In this document: positions 1 to 11,420 of the stretch, one piece after another | How the letters are laid out: each line of letters begins with the position of its first letter | Numbering within the stretch: the first letter of the stretch is position 1 | Assembly (NCBI GenBank): GCA_028095005.1 | Contig: CM051461.1 | Location: forward strand, 65,591,840-65,655,839 | DNA from: Rhynchospora pubera | Lineage: Eukaryota > Streptophyta > Magnoliopsida > Poales > Cyperaceae | Reading direction: 5' to 3' | DNA: 64,000 bases | Made by a program: the position numbers and the translations under genes | The notes under the pieces: generated by a model | Told to the model about the DNA's origin: nothing | What the model saw: only the letters and a program-made list of their open reading frames with translations | The model's database searches: none

Positions 1-3000
1 CCCAAAAAGTGAACGCCTTCTCCACCTCCTGGTTTCCGCACAAAAATTCCGATTAGCAAAAAAATAATAGTAATAAAAAAAAAGAGACCATGCAATCTGA
101 TCTAAACAACTGGATCAATGTGAGAACTGAGAAGTAGCTAATATCGTGGCATGCGAGGAAGCATCAGCAACAGAAGCAAGGCCACACATCACCAGTCAAT
201 TGCCAAATTGAGCTGTTAGCACAAGCCATTATGCACTATTATTGTTATTCTTTCCTTTTTCCAATTCATCACATTTTGTTCACTATCCTGTACAAATATA
301 CTTAAAATCCACTCACATAAATAGGAAATAAGAAAATGAAATTGCATTTCAGGCTTACAAACAAAAGGGTTGGCAGTAGGATGATGGATGTATTTTCTAT
401 TTTCTTTCTACAGATATTACATATTTTAAAAATTCTCAGTTCCTGCAAAGAAATGGGAACAACAACCAGGTAGTAATATCACTTCTTTCAATATATATAT
501 ATATATTGAAGCCAGCACAAGGATTGAACCCGTATGCCTGAGTCGTTTTCGAAGACTATAATTCAAACAGTCGATCCGAACCATTCAAGTTGTTCTCCAT
601 ATTAAAATATCCTTGGAGACCAAATTTTATATTTTTCGAATTTTTTGGTATATATTATGCTATTTTCAAATTGGAGGGCCTAAAATACTCCTTTATAGTG
701 GTTTTTTGAAAATAGCATAATATATATATATAAATTTGAAAAAAAATATAAAATTTAGTTTCCTAGGAGATATTCAATATGGAGAACAACTTAAACGATT
801 TAGATCGACTGTTTGAATTTTAGATTTCGGAAAATAACTCCGGCATACGGGACAATCCGTGTGCTGGAGTCTACTTTAGCCAATCCCTCTCTCTCTTTCT
901 ATATATATATATATAAAATTTGGTCACATGAATTGAGATGTGAATGCACACTGCCTGTAGAAAACAACAACATGATATGGAAAACAGTAACAAAAAAGAA
1001 ACCTATGACACAATGTTTAACAGTGCAAGCACCTTCATCATTTGCATTAGTTTCAGACATTAATCAAAATATTTCGGGACAAAACAAAACTAGTTCTAAT
1101 AGTAAATACAGATGCAATTCTGCTAGTAGAATAGACAAAATCTACTGCAGGACTTGGAACAAGAAAAATAATTTATGCATGAAATCTCCAAGAATGCTGG
1201 AAACATTCAAACTCATAGACAGAATGATCTGGTTGGATATGTTCCATCCAGAAACTATGCACTGTAACAGGCTGGGCAAACTCAGTGGTCTTGCCAATAA
1301 ATAATGTTAACTCCAGGAACCTAGGCTAAAATACATACCTCAATAAAGGCCTGCGGGTTGGGGCAGTTTTGGTTTTTTGAAAGTTTAAGTGTACTCAAAG
1401 CAGCAGTACGGCCATCCCGCAATGCCACTGCCTTGAAGAATTCAAGGAGGTTGACACGGTCTGTGCTCGAAAGCTCAGCAGTCATACCCACATCAAGGAA
1501 AACAACATGTGGTTTTGACTTCTTAGTATTTTTGGGCCGTACTACACGTACCAAGATGTTGCCAGGGTGCATGTCCGCATGAACAAAATTGTCAACCTAT
1601 GGACAGAAAAAAGTTAAAAAAAAAACTGAAAACATAGCAGATATTATAGTCAAAATCTCAGGTAATTACCAGAAGCATTTTCAGAAGGGCATGGGTCCCA
1701 ATGTGTGCAAGGGCACTCTTAAGTCGATCATGCCCCTCGAGCTCATCAACATAATGCGAGACGCTCTCTCCATGTTCATAGGTCTCAACCAGCACAGCTG
1801 GGTGAACAAGTGGGTACACAGGTCTTGGAAAGGAAACATCCTTCCAACGCCTGAAGTTATAAATAAACCGGCTGAGATGTGCTGCCTCTCTTGCCAAATC
1901 TACCTGAGACATCATAAATACAGCAAATTGTTGCACACTTTCGTCGAGTCTTAGCCATCTGAGTGTTGGGATACAGTTTGAAATTTTTGCAACAGCATTT
2001 ATTATGTTGAAATCCCGTCTGATTGCTTCGCCCACACCTGGGTGCCTCACTTTAACAGCCACCGTCATGTGCTTGGAATTTTTCAGCCGGGCTCGGTGTA
2101 CCTGAGCTACACTGCCAGATGCAACTGGCTCCTCCTCGAATTCCTCAAAGATGTCAGAGATTTTACGCCCGAATGACTTCTCAACAGATCTTTTGGTGTA
2201 TGCAAAGCTGTGTGCCGGTGCTTTAGTGTGGAGCTTGGAGAGCTCAGAACACAGGTCAGCCGGGAACAAATCAGGTCTGGTTGCAGCCCACTGACCCCAT
2301 TTTATGAATGCGGGACCTGCTTTCTCCAGGGTTCGGCGAACCACATGCAACCATGTCTGCCTGAAGTGTCCATCAAACCGATCCGCAAGAGGAGCCATGA
2401 CTATGCTAGGGGTAAAGAGCAATGCAAGGTACATGGACCTTATGAGTAATATTAAAAGCTCAGCTAATGAGAGAATGAAGTTGGTGAGGTACACTCGGCT
2501 CTCTTGTGCATGCATGTAGAGGGAATTACTTGCCGGAAATGAGTAATCAGCATCAGCATGGGCATGTGTTGCTAGTCCCGTACCAGCAGCTGCAAATGCA
2601 AAAAGGTATGGTACAACGTGGTACCTGTGCGCAGCTAGGGTGATAGCACATGCGACTCGACTGACAACCGGATAGGACACTGTTTTGGAATGTTTCAATC
2701 TGGAGAATTGTTGGCATGCTGTCCGGGCCTGGTTGGCCATTGTAGCAGTGTAAGAGAGGGAAGAGAAGGTTCTCATAGGATGGTGGGTTATATAAGGGTT
2801 TCCCTTGGAAAGGGTATTGGAGAAAAGAGAGGTTTTAAGTTGGGAGAAACCTCTGGATGAGTATAGCATGGTACTTGTTGTGAATGTTGCGGCATGAGTG
2901 TGTAGGTGGGTTGGGCGAGGGCTTGCAGGTGTGAGGAAAGATTGGCCGAGGTCTCTGATCTTTCCCAGGTCTTTTCTTTTGCTTAGGAAAAATAACCTGG

Positions 3001-3224
3001 AAGAGTTATAACAAAAGAAGTTGATGCAGGGTAAAATTGCAATCAGCATCCATAGTGGTTTGATTGATATTGAGAATTGTAATAGTTTGACAAGAGTTAA
3101 GTATCTGTTGATGAGCAGCATGTGGCATTGAAAATGAGGAATTTGCAGTTTCATTACCTCAAATACCAAGTAAAACAAAATAAATGTGTGGTGCTAATTT
3201 TACAGAAATGAAAGGTAACAAGAG

Positions 3225-3264
<40 letters not shown>

Positions 3265-3271
3265 TGGACAT
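1..3271 (-). CDS. ABC1/aarF (UbiB-type) atypical kinase, ADCK2-like, 3' end outside window
   Basis: Four exons on the minus strand join in frame: 3271-3264 (ATG TCC AG), 2996-1670, 1596-1339 and 28-1, which continues beyond the window. All introns are GT-AG. The first ATG was chosen because the split codon AG|G gives MSRLFFLSKRK, like the N-termini remembered for plant relatives. Visible motifs: KWGQ (235-238, the KxGQ signature), VASGSVAQVH (294-303, the alanine-rich loop in place of a glycine loop), VAVK (315-318), HADMHPGN (451-457, catalytic loop) and FLDVG (478-482, metal-binding Asp). A hydrophobic stretch lies near 176-202. The family acts in mitochondria or plastids, often in quinone or lipid homeostasis; the Ser/Thr/Arg-rich N-terminus would suit an organelle signal (inference). 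No lesions are seen. The 1.3-kb third intron carries a foldback element, and the first intron holds a CT/GA tract close to its donor (GTTTCT, weak). Confidence 0.93.
508..870. mobile_element. foldback MITE inside the ABC1 kinase intron
   Basis: Two arms of roughly 170 bases are near-perfect inverted copies: CCAGCACAAGGATTG at the left end pairs with the reverse of CAATCCGTGTGCTGG at the right, and the inner parts (AATTCAAACAGTCGATC, GTTGTTCTCCATATT) also pair. (TA)n microsatellites flank it on both sides. There is no coding capacity. Its inner arm resembles the element at 17902-18296, so the two probably belong to one family. Confidence 0.8.
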
Positions 3272-3768
3272 GATGGTCGGAAAAGAAATGTTTTGATGGC
3301 AATGGCAAAGAGAGAGGTCCCAAACGCAAAGGGAGAAGGCGCGTAAGAGAGAGAGTCCTACTCGGACGACGACGACGAAGAAGAAGATGCAGTCAATAGA
3401 AAGCATACAGATAGAGATACAGGAGAGGTCATCCTCATCTCATCTGGTGCCTGGAGGGGAGGGGGCCTCCGATTGATTGGGTCAGGATCAGCGACAGAGA
3501 GAGAGAGAGATGGAAGGAAGGAAGGAAGGAAGGAAGGAGGAAGGAAGGAGGGGATCCAAAGCAGCCACGCCGCACCGCACAATGGAGACGAGACCAGAGG
3601 AGAGGAGAAAACAGGAAAATGAATGACTCAATTGTCTCCAGTCCTACAGAACAATGGAGATGAGCCTTTCTTTATTTGTTTCCCACATCTCAGTGCCGTG
3701 TGGCCCGTTTCGGTGCCCAAAGAGAGAATTTGGACCGCGTCTCATGTTACGTCCGTCCGATTTGTTCG
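3272..3768 (-). promoter_or_regulatory. 5' UTR and promoter region of the ABC1 kinase gene
   Basis: This stretch lies upstream of the ATG at 3271. It contains GA-rich and GGAA-rich microsatellites (GGAA run near 3511-3550) and a short GC-rich part near 3460-3600, a common arrangement for plant 5' leaders. No TATA box could be assigned with confidence. Open frames across it are low-complexity artefacts. Confidence 0.45.
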
Positions 3769-3829
3769 GAGGAGAACGGGTCTGTTTTTTTTTTTTTTTT
3801 TTTTTTTTTTTTGAGGAGAACGGGTCTGT
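3769..3829. mobile_element. poly(T) tract flanked by a 17-bp target duplication (tail-only retroposition)
   Basis: The 17-base GAGGAGAACGGGTCTGT occurs at 3769-3785 and again at 3813-3829, with nothing but about 28 T residues between. This is what remains when target-primed reverse transcription copies only a poly(A) tail (minus-strand orientation). Confidence 0.65.
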
Positions 3830-3932
3830 ATTCTCTACTCTCACTCCCAATTCCATTTCAAGTTTTCAACCAAAGTAGCTTTTATTATATAGAAAGACCC
3901 CACAAAATTTAATTTAACCGTAATATCATATA

Positions 3933-4153
3933 GGGTGTGTTTGGATGAGCTTAGAATAAGGAATAAGAATAAAAAATTTCGGTATGCGTGCTTATTCTTA
4001 TTCTTGTGCAATCCAAATAGCACAAGAATAAAAAATTTGGACCCTTATTCTTATACTAACAAAATCATAGTATAAGAATAAAAAATTTGAATAAATACGC
4101 ATACCGAAATTTCTTATTATTATTCTTTATTCACGGCTCATCCAAACACACCC
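3933..4153. mobile_element. Tourist-like MITE, 221 bp
   Basis: The perfect 18-bp terminal inverted repeats are GGGTGTGTTTGGATGAGC and its reverse complement. The 3-bp repeat ATA lies directly outside both ends. The interior is A/T-rich and itself partly palindromic. Length, TIR style and 3-bp target repeat fit PIF/Harbinger-derived MITEs. Confidence 0.85.
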
Positions 4154-4339
4154 ATAATAAATAATAGGTAAATAACAAGAAGAACTTTGCTTCTATTCTA
4201 ACACCACTCACCACTCGCCGGTACCTATTTTGTCTCCCTCGTCGGTTCTAGTTCTAGGGACATCCGGAGAAATGGAGAGCAGTGCAACGCCCCCAATGAG
4301 GAATATTACTGTTGCTCTCTTGACTCCTCACATACCGGA

Positions 4340-4850
4340 ATTTTGTCATAACAAATCCAAAATTAATTACGAATTAAGCATCTAAACTAGTACATATAAA
4401 AATTTGCTAATGTGGATAAAGATAGACGCCACCTCAATAAGTTCTGAAAATATCTATTTTTTTTATGGCTGCCATTTGAAACATCAGCCAGTATTTTTTT
4501 TTGCGTTATTTCGTATTTTAAGTGTATATTTTTCATATGATGTTCGATTTGGATTTTTCAAATTGTGTTGGAAATCTTAAAAAGGAATGTACAGCTTTTG
4601 TATTTTGAGTTTCTTTCAATTCAAAACTTCAATTTAAAAAGACACATGCGTTCTCTATAACACTTACAACATTGTTTTCGATTATGATTAATTTCGAATC
4701 AAAAGATTCTTAAAATATAAGAGTTGTAAATATTTTTTTAAGATTCCAACAAAGTTTGAATAATTCTAATCGAGCATTGTATGAGAAAAATACACTTAAA
4801 ATAAGAAATAGCATGCGATAGTTTGAAAACAATGAATAATTCAATAGAAA
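4340..4850. repeat. degenerate foldback repeat, copy 1
   Basis: A plus-oriented arm (about 4490-4660: TATTTTAAGTGTAT, then GATGTTCGATTTGG, then a GTTGGAAATCTTAA run) is followed by an inverted arm ending near 4850 (TACACTTAAAATAAGAAATAG). The same arm sequence recurs at 5690-6690. It is non-coding and too diverged to define termini. Confidence 0.6.
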
Positions 4851-5689
4851 AGCAACATATAATGTACATTGATTTGCAAAATATTATTTAATTATAAAAT
4901 AATTCAAATTCTTGGTATATATCTTTCATTATTAAATAGAACTTCTATGATATGTTTTACTAATTAAAAATCTTTTAAGACTATCAAATAATTTAAAATA
5001 TTAAATATTTCTTTTATAAATGAAATTGTAAACTCTATTTAAAATAATTTAATATACATATGCAATTTTAATTTTATTTACTTTCAGTAATGTTTGTTTT
5101 AACACATAATTCAAAAAGTATTAATTTCTCAAAAATAAAAATAATTGAGACAATATATATTATCTTATACCAATTTAGGTATTATTTATATCTAAATACA
5201 AAATGTTTATTTGAAGGAATGATTTTTAGTGATGTTGATTGAGATCATAATTCTTTTTGTTATTTGTGAGAGTTGTAATGCTTGTGTTGGTTAGGTTGAT
5301 CCACCTTGAGCTCTTGATTACAATGAGATGATTCGATTCGAAGTTGTAGTCTCGTTTATTGAGAAATAAAACAAGTGCATCATTTTCAAGATTACGAAAC
5401 TCATAGCAAATGGAGCACGCCCTTTGTGGTCTCTATACCTTAGTTAATTGCTTGATTATTTATTTTCTTATTGTAAATTATTTTAGTTTTTATAAAATTG
5501 CCAAAGCCGATTTAGAACTTGAAATAGTGCTTGTTCGCCCCTTCTAGGCCTTATTTAGAGACAACAATAATATTTTTGTAAATCAATGTACACAATATAT
5601 TATTTTTCAATTTAATTATTTTTTTCAACCACATCTAAATTTTGCATTTTTTTTTTCCCTACAAGACGTATCTTTAAACAATGTCCTAT
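4851..5689. other. AT-rich intergenic DNA with a possible LTR remnant
   Basis: No gene is seen. Positions about 5220-5570 are less AT-rich and end in a C-rich motif (CGCCCCTTCTAGGCC) before a GAGACAACAA run. This recalls the 3' end of some plant copia-type LTRs. No partner LTR, primer-binding site or polymerase is visible, so this is only a suggestion. Confidence 0.3.
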
Positions 5690-6690
5690 TATTTTCAAAC
5701 TATCACGCACTATTTCTTATTTTGAGTGTACTTTTTTTCATACGATGCTCGATTGGAAATATTCAAACTTTGTTGGAATCTTAAGAAAAATATCTATAGC
5801 TCTCGTATTTTAAGAATTTTCCAATTCAAATGAATCATGATCGAAACGAGGTAGTCAATATTGTAATGTATTTTTCGTATTAAATTGAAGTTTTAATTAT
5901 TATAAGTTGCGAATTTGAAGAAACTCAAATAAAAAAGTTGTATATTTTTTTAAGTTTTCAACGCAAATTGAATCATCCAAATCAGACATCGTACAAAAAA
6001 GATACACTTAAAATACAAAGTATTGAGCAGAAAATACTGCCCGACGTTCTAAATGGCGGTCATAGAAGAAAAAAAAATTCATATTTTTAGGCCTTGTTGA
6101 TGTGACGTCCACTGTGACACCTGGTCTATCGCTTCCTAGCCGATATTTGAAGTGATGGCCAGTATTAGGCCCTTTTAGCAAATTTTGATATGTATTAGTC
6201 CAGAAGCTCAATTTCGAATAAATTTGGGATTTCTCAACAAAAAATTCCTTAGATATCGGACTGTATTAGGTCAGAATTTTTTCTTAATAAATTCAAAATT
6301 AAAAAATTGAGCTTTTGGACTAGTGCACATAAAATTTTGCTAAAGCATCCTAAATCTGGCCGTCACTTTAATTGTTGGCAAGGAAGCGATACACCAGGTT
6401 CCACGAAGGATGCAACCTCAGTAAGGTCTGAAAATATGTATTTTTTTCTTCTATGCTTACCATTTGGAATGTTGATCAGTATTTTCCGTGTACTATTTCC
6501 TATTTTAAGTGTATCTTTTTTATACGATGTTCGAATTAGATGATTCAAATTTTGTTAGAAACTTAAAAAAAAGTTCTACAACTTTTATATTTTGAGTATC
6601 TTCCAATTTGAAATTTATAATAATCAAAACTTCGATTTAACATAACATATACGTTCTCTCCAACATTTACAACCTCTATTCAATTATTGT
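5690..6690. repeat. foldback repeat, copy 2 (about 1 kb)
   Basis: The arms near 5870-6240 and 6290-6690 are inverted copies. The stretch at 6120-6190 (CTATCGCTTCCTAGCC, then GATGGCCAGTATTAGG) pairs with 6340-6400 (GGCAAGGAAGCGATACACC). Another plus-oriented partial arm lies at 5690-5850. Short open frames in the two arms mirror each other because of the palindrome and are not genes. Confidence 0.65.
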
Positions 6691-7532
6691 GTATAACTTT
6701 ATGTGTGAAAATGATTATATTACTAGAATGCTTAAAATATTATTATTGTTCTTTCCTGGTGAAAATGAAATCAATTTATCAAACTTAATTTTCTTATAGG
6801 ACATATATTTAAAAAAATACTTTCCATTAAAATCATTTATTCATAATGATTTATATATATACTTAAAAAAACATCGTAAAATTCCATGCACCGAACTACT
6901 ACAAATTAACATTCAAATTTGATTTACTTTTCTTTTTTTTAGGTACTTTTTTTTAAGCATCGATCTAGCCGTATTTTGTCATAAAGACAATAAATGAATG
7001 TGTGTGTGTATATATATAAATATAAAAATATACATGCATATATGTATGTATGCCTAGTTATATACATTACGTAGAAACTACATGACTCTCTCATGATTTC
7101 CTTTAAATTATTCGTTCATCCGCCCATCATTAAATATAAATCATGAATGATGCCACCTTTAATTACAAAAAAAAAAGCAAAGAATGATCATACAAGAAAC
7201 TTTTGCTTGGTAAAAAAAAAAGTAAATTATGCTTGCAGAAGAAGAGAGGAGAAATGAAGGTCAAACTCATTGCATTTGCAATTAAAAAAATTGGACCGAC
7301 CTGGAGCCGTCCATTCTGTTTTATTGATTTATTATTATTTATTAATTTGAGGACTAAAGGCGGAGACGGAGAATTAGAAACGCAGCAAGGAGAGGAGAGT
7401 ACTTGAGATTGTCCGTGGCAGGAAAGTCCTACTCCTTGGCATGACATGATGACAACATTCTTGCAGATGAGTGGGTACAGCAAGAGAAATGAGAGTAGAA
7501 GGCACATGGTATCCGAAAATCTGCATCGTTGC

Positions 7533-7565
<33 letters not shown>

Positions 7566-7709
7566 GGATTTATTTAGAAATAGGATAAAAATGGGAAATT
7601 ACGAAAGAGCCCCAGCCAGAATCACATGCTGTGTCCGTCTGTCCGGCTCTCTCTCATCGGATCTGATCTGCTCGCCTCCCAACCCCCAAATTTGTGTGTA
7701 TAAATCTGG
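6691..7709 (+). promoter_or_regulatory. upstream region and 5' leader of the 92-aa/RGP5 locus
   Basis: 6691-7150 is AT-rich with TA microsatellites and no gene. 7150-7709 becomes GC-richer toward the first ATG and includes a GA microsatellite (about 7532-7560) and CT-rich leader sequence. The transcription start is not identifiable by eye. Confidence 0.4.
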
Positions 7710-9055
7710 ATGCGTCCTCCTTCGACTCAGGCTCCTCCTCGTCTGCTCTCTCTCACCATCGACTCCGCGCTGCTCCACATCTCCCACTTCTGCGACCTCT
7801 CTTCCGTCCCCGATCCCATTCTCCTCCAACTCTTTTCGGTTGGTTACCTTACGTATCATTAATTCTCTCCTTTTATTTTATCAACTGATCGGATCTGATC
7901 TGATCCTTCCTTCCTTTTACATCTCCTTTTATCAACGCCATCGCTACACTCTGGACGTACATTTTCTCGATCTCATCTGCAACGTCTTACTTAATTGCGA
8001 TCCATGATTTTGAAATAAAGTATCAAAGATCCATGTTTTGCAAATGCGCATTCAGCCTTTACAAATCAATGTTCCTGTCTTAAATATATCTCTCTCGTAA
8101 TTAGGAAGAGAGATATGAACCCAAGGGAGAGAGATAGAGGTAGAGAGAGAGAGAGAGAGAGAGAGCTGAGAAAGTGAAACATTTTGTTCTGCTGCATCTA
8201 CTTGCTTTTTGTTTACCATTCATTGATTGATTGATTGAACATGCTTTCAATTGAACCTCTTCAGCGAAGCCACTTGCATAATACCTTTCATATGCTGTGC
8301 TATCTTACGAACATTAGATAGTTTGCTAAACATGGTATATGTTTTTGTTTTCAGAGAACTTTGCAAGCTGGTAAGCTCACAGAGAAGGTCTTGAAGCTAT
8401 TCACAGACACAGGCAGTGAAGAAATACTAAACCTTATTCAGTCACTCAACATCAGGCAGATTCTCACCCCCGTCCTTCCCACAAGTACGCTGTTTTCATA
8501 CAATTACTGCATTTATAATTTCAGCATCGCATCTTATAATGCTTTGAAATTCGTAGGCATGCTGGTGTATAGTTTTAATGTAAAATAGCATGTGATGGGA
8601 TAATATCTTTCTTGTAGAATATAGAAAATTTCCATAATAGAGTCATTTAAATAGTCTTCTTCTATACAAGTTGGTGCTGTACATGCTAGTATGGATTTGT
8701 ACGAATTTGTACAGGTACCTGGTACTGGTGCATCTATGTACTGCTTTTCATTTGCAAGACTGGTAATTACAAAATAAACTTATTATTTAAGGTACTTGGG
8801 AAAGAACTGATGAGACATCAAGATTTTACATAATTGCATTCTTTACCTCCGCGCTGTTATTAGAACCAAGTCACACTGCATGTATTAACAGTAGACTGCT
8901 GCATGCCAAGCTACTTGTACCAGATACTTGAAACCCCTTCTTACATATTTCTCTGGTTCAACCTGGTATAATTCATTTGCTCCCATTGCATTTATAATAG
9001 ATGATGCATGACCATATATGTGTTCATACTTACAGGGTGTTCTGAGAAATTTTGA
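7710..9055 (+). CDS. 92-residue conserved-looking protein, first cistron upstream of RGP5-like gene
   Basis: Three exons join in frame: 7710-7838, 8355-8484 and 9036-9055. The protein begins MRPPSTQAPPRLLSLT and ends LTPVLPTRCSEKF followed by TGA. Junctions are S|R (phase 0, donor GTTGGT, acceptor TTTTCAG) and T|R (phase 1, donor GTACGC, acceptor TTACAG). Helix-forming, leucine-rich composition runs throughout; no signal peptide, cysteine motif or membrane segment is seen. The ending looks familiar from plant proteins, but I cannot name a family or function. The stop is only 10 nt before the ATG of the RGP5-like CDS, which shares the third exon, so both frames sit on one mRNA if this splice is used. 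Exon 1 starts at the first good ATG in a CT-rich leader. It could act as a conserved-peptide upstream ORF or as a true first cistron. Confidence 0.72.
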
Positions 9056-9065
9056 GGGGAAAAAA

Positions 9066-10112
9066 ATGTCGGTGCAAATTGAAGACAGCGAGGTTGACAT
9101 TGTAATTGCCGCACTGCAGCCAAACCTTACCCCATTTCTAGAGGCATGGCGCCCCTTCTTCTCCCGCTTCCACATAATTGTAATTCAGGACCCTGACCTT
9201 GATTCAGAGCTCCAAATCGCACCCGGCTTTGACCTCAAAGTCTACACCAAATCTGACATTGCAGCTGTCGCCAAGTCGACATCCATTAACTTCTCGGGCC
9301 ATTCATGCCGCTACTTTGGGTACTTGATCTCACGTAAGAAGTATGTGATTTCTATTGATCAAGACTGTCTACCAGCCAAAGACCCGTCTGGCTTAGTGAC
9401 TGATGCTGTAGCCCAACACATAACCAACCTCGCCACACCTGCCACACCGTTCTTCTTCAACACTCTGTACGATCCATTTCGCCCAGGAGCAGACTTTGTG
9501 CGTGGGTACCCATTCAGCATGCGTTGTGGGGTTCCTTGCGCGCTTTCATGTGGGCTTTGGTTGAATGTTGTGGACTATGATGCTCTGACTCAGTCAGTCA
9601 AGCCGAATGAACGCAACACTCGATACGTTGATGCTGTCATGACTGTTCCGGTTGGTGCCATGATGCCAGCTAGTGGCATAAACATAGCTTTTGACAGGCT
9701 GGCACTGGGGCCCGCACTGCTTCCTGGAGTTCACTTCACCGGTGAAGGGAAGAGGAGGTGGGAAACCCTAGAGGATATCTGGTCAGGGTTATGCGCAAAA
9801 GTGGTATGCGACCATCTAAAGCTCGGGGTTAAAACTGGTTTGCCTTATGTTCATAGAGAAGGCGATGGTGCCAAGCCACATGGTAGTTTGAACAAGGAAT
9901 CAGAACAGGTTAGATTGTTGGATGATGCATTGCCGTTCTTCGAGTCCATCAAGCTTTCTCAGAATTCCACCACAGCAATTGATTGTGTGGCTGAGCTGGC
10001 TGGGATTGTTAAAGAGAGGCTTGGTGCTGTGAGCCCTGTGTTTGCTACAGCGGCAAATGCCATGGATGAGTGGGTCAATCTGTGGAAGTCTATTGGGGCT
10101 CAGGCTCAGTAG
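9066..10112 (+). CDS. UDP-arabinopyranose mutase / reversibly glycosylated polypeptide, RGP5-type
   Basis: The family interconverts UDP-arabinopyranose and UDP-arabinofuranose for cell-wall polymers, in the cytosol and at Golgi surfaces. This single-exon frame gives 348 residues, equal to the remembered length of Arabidopsis RGP5, to which it is closest by eye. It starts at MSVQIEDSEVDIVIAAL; the in-frame extension upstream crosses the splice acceptor at 9031-9035 and is not used. Motifs: SIDQDC at 96-101, where the family usually has DDD; YDPFRPGADFVRGYPFSMR (135-153), the arginine-containing region; NERNTRYVDAVMTVP; GVKTGLPYVHRE; and a C-terminal WVNLWKSIG. No frameshifts are present. The ATG lies 10 nt after the stop of the 92-aa frame. 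The 5' UTR intron means the ATG is reached only after that upstream frame. Substrate activity despite the DQD change is unverified. Confidence 0.95.
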   Translation: MSVQIEDSEVDIVIAALQPNLTPFLEAWRPFFSRFHIIVIQDPDLDSELQIAPGFDLKVYTKSDIAAVAKSTSINFSGHSCRYFGYLISRKKYVISIDQDCLPAKDPSGLVTDAVAQHITNLATPATPFFFNTLYDPFRPGADFVRGYPFSMRCGVPCALSCGLWLNVVDYDALTQSVKPNERNTRYVDAVMTVPVGAMMPASGINIAFDRLALGPALLPGVHFTGEGKRRWETLEDIWSGLCAKVVCDHLKLGVKTGLPYVHREGDGAKPHGSLNKESEQVRLLDDALPFFESIKLSQNSTTAIDCVAELAGIVKERLGAVSPVFATAANAMDEWVNLWKSIGAQAQ

Positions 10113-10254
10113 GTTTTGTTGGGACTGTAGTTTTTCATTCTCTCTTTTCCCCCTTTATATTGTCAGCTGTACTTGAATAATGTTTTAGATTGAGTTGATT
10201 CATGGGATGATGGGGGGTACTCTGCATGGTTTGGGCTGGAGAGTTGATTTGTGG

Positions 10255-10260
10255 AATAAA
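10255..10260 (+). terminator. candidate poly(A) signal of the RGP5-like gene
   Basis: AATAAA lies 143 bases after the stop codon, directly before a T run, and is preceded by T/G-rich 3' UTR sequence. Confidence 0.5.
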
Positions 10261-10590
10261 GTTTTTTTTTTTTTTAGTTTGGGCATGAATGTTTGAAAAC
10301 TTCCACAGTATTTTAGTTGTGTTATTCTGCCCTTGAAATATATATTAACTGTTCTCTGCACGAGTACTTGAGTTGGCTCCCATTCCTGGTGAAATTACAA
10401 CATAGATAATCAGAGAACAAATAGTAAGAGATGAACATTTTTCTTTTAGGTTCGATGTGGTAATTTTACTTGGATTGATGGTGCAAAAGTGCGCCTATAT
10501 GAGTTTTGCGTCCTTGCATGTAAAGTTGCAACTTGCATTTTTGTAACAATTAATTATTTCGTAAACGTGACAAAATTATGAAACTGAAAT

Positions 10591-11420
10591 GCGCTAATTG
10601 GAAATATCCCCCTCTAAACATTCTTTGCGTAGATATATATCCTTTTGTCCTTTTCTTTTATTTGAAAAATAAGTTTCTAAAATTTTAGACGAAAATATCC
10701 CTAACGATTCATCTTCCTACTGTTCTTCGCTATGTCTGATTGCAAAAAAAAAATTCGATATTTCTAGATGAGTATTCTCCTCCGTTTGCAAATCATTTTT
10801 CCCTAAAATTCTGGCCTAAGGCCTGAGTTGCTAAGAATTTGTCAAATATGTATGGATTATGCACGTGTCCTGATTTTTCCACACGAGCCCCCACAACATC
10901 AACCATTAGTCCATTACTCATTTTCTCCCTATCAGCTTGCTTCTAATAGCCACATTTTCATCCTTCTTCTTGTACGTTATGTAGAGAGAATAGTACCATT
11001 ATTTCCAACAACCACAATTTACCTATAAAATAATTGCAAGTCAACAAATAGTCAACAAATAAGCAACAAAATAGGAAAAAAAAAATTCAGAACCGATTGC
11101 TTCCAGAGATGCTTGCTCCTAGCCAATGAGTAAAAGCATTCTTTGTAGCAATTTTAAAGGATAAATAAAGTTTTTTTCTTATCTCGGTGGTCTAAGAACG
11201 AAACTATTTGAAAGTGTAAAGAGAAAAATTGCTATCGTTAATTGTTAAACAGAGCGAGAATTAAGAGGAAGATGAATCATAAGGGTACTTTCGTCTGAAA
11301 TTATAAAATCTGATTTTTCACAATTAAAAAAGCAACCAAGGGGTAAATATCAACAAGAAGTATGTTTGGAGGGGGATATTTCCAAATATGAAGATTAGAG
11401 GGGGATATTTCTAATTAGCT
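10591..11420. mobile_element. long-TIR non-autonomous DNA element, about 0.8 kb
   Basis: The left arm (about 10595-10740) and right arm (about 11255-11415) are inverted copies: TTGGAAATATCCCCCTCTAAAC pairs with the GGAGGGGGATATTTCC region, and GATTCATCTTCCTACTG pairs with GAGGAAGATGAATCATAAGG. The right end holds a second, tandem copy of the GAGGGGGATATTTC motif. The interior has no transposase. Exact termini and target repeat are unclear. Confidence 0.65.

Noticed and set aside
813..1304. 163-codon plus frame inside the ABC1 kinase intron
   Set aside because: It begins inside the foldback element, has no family likeness and has intron-like composition.
3623..3878. Several overlapping frames with a long Phe or Lys run
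   Set aside because: Produced by reading through the T-run insertion at 3785-3812.
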